Shown: piece after piece, positions 21,085 to 27,251 of the stretch | Layout: each line of letters begins with the position of its first letter | Position numbering within the stretch: the stretch's first letter is position 1 | DNA from: Paraglomus occultum | Taxonomy: Eukaryota > Glomeromycota > Glomeromycetes > Paraglomerales > Paraglomeraceae | Assembly: GCA_910592205.1 (NCBI GenBank) | Contig: CAJVPJ010000360.1 | Coordinates: forward strand, 1-27,251 | Reading direction: 5' to 3' | DNA: 27,251 bases | Program-made: the position numbers and the translations under genes | Notes under the pieces: generated by a model | What the model saw: only the letters and a program-made list of their open reading frames with translations | Databases searched by the model: none | Told to the model about the DNA's origin: nothing

Positions 21085-21943
21085 TTACTGGCCAAATGTA
21101 TTTGGTCCGCTCTTCATGTATTCAATTTCCTCCGGTGTGAATTCTCTCTCGAGCACATAGTTTCTATGAGGAAATCTACCGAAACGCTTGATTATCTCAT
21201 AGTGTTCTACAACAAAGTCATGATCTACTTTCAAAATGCCTTGATATACAGGAGGAGCTGAATTCCAGTTTTCAAGTGACTTTTGCAAACAGAGTTCCTG
21301 ATCTTGCAGGTTTTCGGAATGTTCAAGAGGCTGTAACATATTTGAAGAACGAGAATGTGAGCGTGCTGTGTTAAGCGAAACTTAGCCGGCGTGATCTACA
21401 CTTACCAAGTAAAAGAAGATTCTTTCGATATGATTTACTTGTTCGTCCCACTTATTCTCAAGGACATAGCGGGTTATTTCTCGCGCCATTGGGTCGAATA
21501 CTCGGAATGGGATGGCGGTCTTACGATAAACATTGCGAGGAAGTTGATCGAGAAGAATTGCTAGGCTGAGTGCGCCCTGATTTAGTTAGTACGAGAATTT
21601 ATAAATATTAATACAAGTTCGGATAATGTATGGACATACACTCTAAGTATACAGATCCTAACCTGAGGCGTTTGTCTCAATTCATCAATATACTTGTTCT
21701 CGTTTTTAATCTCCTCCAGCACGAGTCCAAACTCTTCACGGCAGGCGTCGTCTACGGCCTTACCACCGTTAAACCACCTCGTTATCAATTCTTTTGGAAC
21801 GGGCTCTCCATACTTGAAGCCTATTAACCTTAGCTAAATTAATCCGCACAACGGTCGTCCATGCTGGAATCTAGACGAGACACTTCATTATTACCATTAA
21901 ACCAGAATGTATACACTTTTTTTTGCAATTCTCTGGCTTGCAT
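21085..21943 (-). CDS. DUF924 family protein, 4 exons
   Basis: Exons in transcript order: 21943-21895, 21820-21663, 21576-21406 and 21330-21085, giving 207 residues. It belongs to the DUF924 family, an all-helical TPR-like fold found in bacteria and fungi with no assigned reaction. The family landmarks appear in order: VYTFWFNG...RWFNGG, ELRQTP, LSLAILLDQLPRNVYR, FYLPLEHSENLQDQ and KRFGRFPHRN. The motif H-S-E-N/D-L-x-D-Q and the R-F-G-R-F-P-H-R-N block are the strongest marks. The start ATG at 21943 gives MQARELQKKVYTFWF, with no targeting signal seen. A second ATG further upstream (22055) opens an unrelated short frame and was not used. All splice phases agree. The role remains unknown; conservation suggests a housekeeping enzyme or scaffold, which I cannot settle. 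Confidence 0.9.
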
Positions 21944-22771
21944 TTTAGATGTCTTTCTTGAAAAGAACACTTCTTCAATTTACTTACCTGGGAAGTACTA
22001 GACGAAGTACAATATACTTTTTTCTCTCGAGAATCTTCACCTTTTTTGTAAAGCATTCTGTCTCACGTAATATTAGTATTTTTGCGTGAGTAAACTTCGT
22101 AGACATATATATCGGTTTTCCGATGTCTATCTACTTTGTAATAATAGAATTGATAATAGCATTTTCAAATGTATGTATAAGTTTTCCCATAATTTCAAAT
22201 GTCATTGGGTGGATCCCGTTCCATAATCTTGTAACTCGCGTAATTTGCTTTATTTGTTTACGCTTTACTAAAAATGCTAACGAACCTTACAATTTGTGAA
22301 TATTTCTAGTGGATTATGGACAAAATCATAAAACATTGTTTTTGTATTAATCATGGAGAAGGCTGTTGATTTTATATGGCAAGCTGTGTTAATTTTTGTA
22401 CATTTGTCAATCTGTTGACTCTTGCTTACCAGCCTTTATATCTTACCGTCAGTGACTCAGTGAGCTTGTTTCTTAAACTTCGCAGATGTCCACGTCACTG
22501 TCTGACTGGACAGATAGTAGGGCGCAACGACCAATTGCGACAATTTAACTAATACTAATTAAAAGCGACTCCAAATAAGTTTAATTAAATAATCCAAATT
22601 GACCGGCCTGTCATATAACTATCTTCCAGATGGGTAAGTAATTCCACCCACATAATGAAATGTAGTATTAGTATATGTATGGATTTTGCAGATTTAACGG
22701 CTTATATAACACGTGCGATAAACCTAACTAACAAGCAGGAAATTGTGAGAAACTAATCAAACATCCCAGAT
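21944..22771. other. Intergenic, DUF924 promoter and DUS2 3' flank
   Basis: This 828-bp stretch lies between two minus-strand genes and should contain the DUS2 3' UTR (right) and the DUF924 promoter (left). A minus-strand open frame at 22056-21985 begins MLYKKGEDSR and meets a GTAAGT donor at about 21988, so it might be an alternative first exon or an upstream ORF. A small hairpin ATCGG-TTTT-CCGAT lies near 22112. No gene is recognised. Confidence 0.45.
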
Positions 22772-24754
22772 TTATATATGCATTAATCTCTCACTGATCG
22801 GAGATAACTCTGAAAGGTTGTATATTTCACAAAGATCTTCATAGGACTTTGCCCTTACTAACGCATGATATTCATTGTCCTTAACAGCATCTGCATACAT
22901 TTGCATAAGTGTATATTTTGTATTGGCGTAGTTATTGTGAACATTGATTGCCTAAACATACGAGATTAATAATGTGATTTGTAACTGTCATTCCTCAGTC
23001 CCTAGTGAAAGAAACTGTACTCACCTTTTTAATGTACATTATAGCAATCTCTCTTTTTGGTAACAGCCCTTCGTTACAAAATATGGATACATTACTCTGT
23101 GCACCCCGAGCAATCATTATTGAACTAACAGCTGTAATATCATGAATTATGAAATCTTAATCTATTTAATATTAATATAAGCACAGCATCTCCTGTGTTA
23201 CCTGACAGTTCCTTTACTCTTTGCATATCTGGTCTGTCGAATATGTCACCGTTTGCTATGACAGGGATTGATTTCACGTTCTCAACGATAGGTTTAAAGA
23301 TTTCCCAATGTCCCTTGTTACTAGGGCGTTCATTTTTTGTTCTATTGGCAAAAAACGCATAAATTTGGCTCACACTCATTGCAAGATTTGAAATATCAAC
23401 ACAACCTTACATACCGACAATGAATCGCAAGTGCTTTGATGCCTGTTGCTTCAATCATCTTACACAACTTTATCGTTTCTTCTGTTGTTTCTAGCATCCT
23501 AATTTTACAAGTAACTGGAAGGCCACAGTTCTCAACTAAGTTTGTTAAAATAGCTTTAAGCTTATCAGGATTTGTCAAAAGGGCAGCACCCATGCCTCCC
23601 TGAATGGAAAACTTTTTGGGGCATCCACAATTGACATCTATTCCTGAAACATCTTCTTTTCTGTTGAAATCAATAAACAATCGTAACATATGACTTAGTA
23701 AATATATTGGCTAAATGATAATGATGTAAAATTCGTAATACTGTTTATTCACCAATTCTAGTCACAATATTGTGCCCGTTTTGAGATTTGACCAGTTCGG
23801 AATTGTCACATCAGAATAATCTTTTGACCCAATAAACTACATAGTTTATGTGATAACATCGGAAAATATGTGACAATCTTGAAATGGATTGACCCATTCT
23901 CAAATCGGGTCAAATCCCAGAATGGGTCTCATCATAATCAGAAGAACTAAAGTCTTAAGGAAATTGTATCCAACTATTTCAGATCCACTGTTGAGTATAA
24001 GCTTACGTTTGGATTGGACATTCTAATTCACCTTCAAAACCTCTCTATCAATATTACTAGATATTCAAAACAGCATCGTCTATGGAATTTGAAGAACTAT
24101 ATCCTTTTGTTAATTAGATATCGGAAGTTTGTCAACGAACGAATGCAAGTTTACTAGAATTGGGGAAAAACGCGAACCAAGTTTGCATACGTAAAGGTCT
24201 TGGTAACAAAGATGCACTTACTTCCAATCAACTTACACTTTTAAAGCAGCTTGAAGGGCAAGTTCAGGATCAGATGTACCAATCTGGAAAATCAGTCGAC
24301 ACTTCTCAGAAGGATGTGTTCTAAAATTAATAGAATTCTTCTCATCGATATATTCGATTATTCCGGTTGTCTCTGCAAAAATACAATTCATTTAACCCAT
24401 AAATTGTGACAAATGTTTACGTCCAGAACAGGTACAATATATGAACCAGCAAAATAACTTCTTACTATTGACGCGACGTTCGGAGGCAATTATGCGCTTG
24501 TCAACAATCTCAGGAGAGTATACTAAGTCTATAAGAGAGGAAAACGTTATCAGGGGATACTACTCCTTCATGTCTCCATGACTACTATTAATACCTGCAC
24601 CAAACTCCAGTGCCAACAGCCTCATTGGCAGAGTTCCCACACGCACCTAAAAGATTACACAACAATCTATAATATTCTTTGAATTTTCACAAAAAACAGT
24701 TTTTTGACGTACCATGGGCGCTAAAATTATTTTGTTATCATACGAAATAGTCAT
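22772..24754 (-). CDS. DUS2: tRNA-dihydrouridine synthase 2 (DUS2/Smm1), 8 exons
   Basis: Exons in transcript order: 24754-24713, 24646-24595, 24528-24466, 24372-24237, 23660-23415, 23341-23202, 23131-23025 and 22951-22772, giving 321 residues. It is an FMN enzyme that uses NADPH to reduce uridine 20 in the tRNA D-loop. Landmarks: IILAPMVRVGTLPMRLLAL (FMN loop, residues 9-28), GIDVNCGCPKKFSIQGGMG with the catalytic cysteine C111, PVTCKIRM, AIHCR with H178 (usually AVHGR), IPVIANGDI and IARGAQSN. The C-terminal helical domain (NTKYTLMQM) follows. It lacks the dsRNA-binding domain of the human enzyme and is shorter than yeast Smm1. The start at 24754 fits the family; an in-frame ATG at 24871 would add 39 residues. 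Intron 4 (23661-24236, 576 nt) is about five times longer than the others and carries inverted repeats. Confidence 0.92.
23775..23928. repeat. MITE-like nested inverted repeats in DUS2 intron 4
   Basis: The left arm (23775-23811) and right arm (23868-23909) are imperfect inverted copies: the outer CCCG-T/A-TTTGAGA blocks match, and the inner ATTGTCACAT/ATGTGACAAT (23802-23811 and 23868-23877) is perfect over 10 bases. A second perfect 10-base pair, GACCCATTCT/AGAATGGGTC (23891-23900 and 23919-23928), forms a hairpin across the right end. Copies of TTTGACCC/GGGTCAAA also recur (about 23822-23830 and 23907-23914). No coding capacity is seen, so a non-autonomous element is the simplest reading. 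I see no clear target-site duplication. Confidence 0.5.
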
Positions 24755-25041
24755 AATAACAATAATAAGTAGCAGATGAACTTCCGCGGCTAAAAAATAT
24801 TTAAAGTCATGTGAAGATTTCAGCTCACCAATCGATTTAAGCAAATACGAAATATATTTATATCTGCTCATTCCGGGACAACAAAATGACTTGACGCTTG
24901 TTCATTTTCAGCAACGCATCTCTGTTCCACACTCTTTAGAGAGGTATTGTCTAAAAAATTTGTTTTGATCTTTGTATATTCTACGTTTATGCCAAGATTC
25001 TCTCTTCCAGATTTCCAACTCTGTTTCATTATTATTTAAAC
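24755..25041. promoter_or_regulatory. Divergent promoter region, DUS2 and SVF1
   Basis: These 287 bp separate the two start codons and must hold both promoters. A pyrimidine-rich run (CTCTCTTCCAG, about 25001-25011) precedes the SVF1 ATG and resembles a 5' UTR splice acceptor. No specific factor site was recognised. Confidence 0.5.
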
Positions 25042-26262
25042 ATGGCCGCCGCGACTGCACCTAGTTTACATGTTGCCGGTGAACTGACAAACGAGCTATA
25101 TTCTGATGTGACGGCTCGAGATCTCGAGTGGACGTTGGCATCTGGCTCCGCTACCGAGACACAAACTTTCTACATGTGCACTGACAGTGGGCATTTTTGT
25201 TTCGTGCAAATGCTCCATTCAAACATTGGGTAAGCTAAGTAGTAAACATGAAACGTTTACAAACTATCCATTTGGTGTAGTTAACAACTTGTATGCTGTG
25301 CAGTTGGTATCCCACGATTCAATTTAGCGCCCGATTTTTTGGTGATGGCATCAACGCTTTCAAGTTGGGCAACATGTCCAACTTTAAGCTTTCGTCCGAT
25401 CGCCGATCAGCTACTACTGATGGAATGAAAATCGAACTCAACCCTGAATGTACTAAATATACTGTTTCTCTTGTACATACCAATGAACTACTTATATCAT
25501 TCGAGTTTGAGCGAGTCGACCGTGGCTTCAAAATTGGTGAGGGCAAGACATTCTTTGGCAGCGATAAGTCAACAGGGTTTGTCGAGCACAAATTCTGGCC
25601 TAAAGGGAAGGTATCGGGAAATGTTTTTATTAATGGAAAGCACTTTGACTTGAACGGTGTGGGTCTATTCGTGCATGCATTGCAAGGAATGAGACCGCAT
25701 CTAATTGCCACTCGCTGGAACTTTGTTGATTTTCATTCGGATGAAATAGCTTTATCGATGTTGGAGTTTGAAACTACACCGGCTTATGGAAGTGTTAAAG
25801 TTAATCAGGGCAGCCTAGTTGTCAATGATAAATTGGTGGGAGTTTCGGTGAAGAATGCAGTAGAATTCCTAGAGACTGAGCTGGACGAGGAAACTGGATA
25901 CCGTATTCCTCGGGAGATTAGTTATACATGGAATGGAAAGGCGTTAGAATCTGAAGAGGCATTCAAAGTAAATTTGAAAATTAGGCCACAAACACTCATG
26001 GACAAAATCGATGTACTCAACGAGATTCCTTACGTCATAAAAAAACTTGTGCAAGGTACGTAGCGAGAGCGCAAAAGCTGTAACCGCTAATTTCTTAATT
26101 AACGTGGAGAATTAAACTTGTTCCTTTTTATATTTAGCTATGGTGGCTAAGCCATATATTTATCAATGGTACAACGAGGCAACAGCAGAAGTAATTATTG
26201 GCGATAAACCTCCGATAATTGTAACAGGCAAACTGTTCAACGAGGCTACTTTCATTTACTAA
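25042..26262 (+). CDS. SVF1: Survival factor 1 (SVF1) lipocalin-like protein, 3 exons
   Basis: Exons are 25042-25229, 25304-26055 and 26138-26262, giving 354 residues. In yeast Svf1 moves ceramides from the ER to the Golgi and supports survival under oxidative and cold stress; that role is carried over by homology. The fold is two lipocalin-like beta-barrels. Seen here are the N-terminal LEWTLASGSATETQTFYM and GHFCFVQMLHSNIGWYPTIQFSAR (around residues 28-72, joined across intron 1), the middle HKFWPKGKVSGNVFINGK and HALQGMRPHLIATRWNFVDF, and the C-terminal WNGK and GKLFNEATFIY blocks. It is shorter than yeast Svf1 (about 480), as in other non-yeast fungi. Splice phases agree at both joins. 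It is divergent from DUS2 and its stop lies 87 bp from the convergent gene at 26350. Confidence 0.92.
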
Positions 26263-26349
26263 ATTAATTCGCTATTCGTAATGACGTCGTATACAATCTT
26301 CTTTCATTAATATAATAAAATGCGATGGAATACAATCGATTATTGAGCT

Positions 26350-26921
26350 TTAGTCGCCCTCTCTTGTGTTCAGCTCTGTACGGACAGCCATCCAAGCTGC
26401 TTGTGCGTTTGCGCGTATTTGCTCCTTTTTATTAAATAACGTGGCAGATGACTTATCCTTTACCTTTGTAAAGGTGGCTAGAGTATTAGTTGTGTACTCT
26501 TGTGTAAAAGACGACGCATGGGATAGGCTGGCTGCACCAACTTGTGTGGCTTGAGAACCAAATGTTCGCAACAACGTTAACAGAGTGTTCAGGTCAGCTA
26601 AAAGGAAGTTTCACGAGGGAATTGATTTGAATTAGTCAGTAGAAGGTTATGAAAGTCGTTGAAGTAGTGAAATAGAATACCTATTGCTGCTGCAAGTGGG
26701 TATGAGATTGACAAAGAATTTTCTCTAAAAATATGTTTCATAAGTACATAGAACATCTAACGAACTATACAAGTTTATCTTTTTAATACATTTTCTGTAA
26801 TACTCTGTTTCCGTTTTCTTCGATCACATCAAGGCCTTGAAGAAGTTCATCAAGGGAATCTTTAAATTCTTTTCCAACGAGTTGTTTCTGAGAGGTCATC
26901 CTGGCAAGATTGTGATTCTGC
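26350..26921 (-). CDS. Unrecognised helical protein, 3' exons (5' end unresolved)
   Basis: Three exons join in phase: 26921-26790, 26724-26681 and 26597-26350. They code about 140 residues and end at a stop at 26350. I do not recognise the family. The first reads QNHNLARMTSQKQLVGKEFK then an acidic amphipathic helix (DSLDELLQGLDVIEENG); the second is short; the third is helical and Ala/Thr-rich (LNTLLTLLRTFGSQ; NKKEQIRANAQAAWMAV). An ATG at 26899 would give a 133-residue protein, but the acceptor at 26922 (TGGTTTTAG) implies an upstream exon. A minus-strand frame at 27210-26992 could belong to it, yet no join there keeps phase. No signal peptide is seen. Size and helix content would fit a small coiled-coil subunit of a trafficking complex, which is only a guess. 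Confidence 0.55.
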
Positions 26922-27251
26922 CTAAAACCAGTGGAAGTTTGTTAATATTAATTTCACGTGACATGTGCTAAATCGACAATTATTATTACAGTCAGGAATC
27001 AGTTTGATTTTGCAGATCAATTCTAGAATGCTCGAATGCGTATCTCGAAATCTGATTGGTGTAAATTCCAAGAATTTCAAAACGATGTATATAGTATAGA
27101 TCTAACGTTGCGATAAGAATCAAGACTAACAGTTGAAATACACTTTTACAAGCATATACTTTCAGAATCCACCGGGATCCACAAGACTTTGAAAAGCTGT
27201 TTCTTCTCATTTCAACGTTTTAGAATTATGCTTTGTTACACAACAACAGTT
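26922..27251. other. Window end, possible 5' exons of the helical protein
   Basis: A minus-strand ATG at 27210 opens 72 codons, including a hydrophobic run, to a stop at 26992. A possible internal intron (GTATAT...GTTAG) was seen. Without transcripts I cannot say whether it is a 5' exon of the gene at 26350-26921, a separate small protein, or noise. Confidence 0.3.

Noticed and set aside
22108-22133. Hairpin ATCGG-TTTT-CCGAT as a possible terminator.
   Set aside because: Hairpin-U terminators are bacterial; in this eukaryotic context a 5-bp stem is expected by chance.
1-27251. Search for tRNA, rRNA, CRISPR arrays, reverse transcriptase, transposase or viral genes.
   Set aside because: No cloverleaf box A/B pair, regular spacer array or catalytic motif of these classes could be supported by reading the sequence.
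1-27251. A biosynthetic or defence gene cluster linking the neighbours.
   Set aside because: The identified genes belong to unrelated housekeeping processes with mixed orientation and separate promoters.

Overview
This window is eukaryotic nuclear DNA and most likely fungal. Its genes are split by short introns (mostly 50-130 nt) with GT...AG borders and visible TACTAAC-like branch sites, intergenic DNA is AT-rich, and there are no operons. Two families point to fungi: an SVF1 lipocalin-like protein and a CASC3/Barentsz-type protein beside a PTAR1 homologue and a Lunapark. Genes such as Barentsz and PTAR1 are missing from budding yeast, and the introns are many, so an early-diverging filamentous lineage (Glomeromycotina-like) is my best guess. 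That placement is inference. Exon joins were worked out by hand from reading phase, splice signals and family conservation.

Layout from left to right: a tentative small + strand gene with one membrane segment (155-694); a DsbA-like thioredoxin-fold protein (minus, 877-1833, 6 exons); ornithine decarboxylase (minus, 2522-4279, 4 exons); a 3.9 kb stretch without a recognisable gene that still holds protein-like open segments near 7.1-7.95 kb; a Barentsz/CASC3 exon-junction-complex protein (+, 8194-10797, 6 exons); a 1.8 kb intergenic stretch ending in a CGCG-rich promoter; an unusual C2H2 zinc-finger protein (+, 12602-13904, 3 exons); a tentative 71-residue gene (minus, 14925-15315); a PTAR1-like prenyltransferase alpha subunit (+, 15771-17394, 6 exons); Lunapark (minus, 17697-18911, no introns in the CDS); a mitochondrial dicarboxylate carrier (+, 19401-21024, 5 exons); a DUF924 protein (minus, 21085-21943, 4 exons); tRNA-dihydrouridine synthase 2 (minus, 22772-24754, 8 exons) with a MITE-like inverted repeat in its longest intron; SVF1 (+, 25042-26262, 3 exons); and the 3' part of an unrecognised helical protein (minus, 26350-26921 and perhaps beyond).

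The genes do not form one pathway. They are housekeeping functions: polyamine synthesis, mRNA fate, prenylation, ER shape, mitochondrial transport, tRNA modification and sphingolipid/stress survival. Lunapark/carrier and DUS2/SVF1 are divergent pairs that probably share promoter regions. PTAR1/Lunapark, carrier/DUF924 and SVF1/unknown are convergent pairs with close 3' ends. I see no CRISPR, rRNA, tRNA, intact transposon or defence system. The best leads for something new are the two tentative small genes, the open segments in the large gap, the repeat-expanded acidic loop in ornithine decarboxylase and the intronic inverted repeat.
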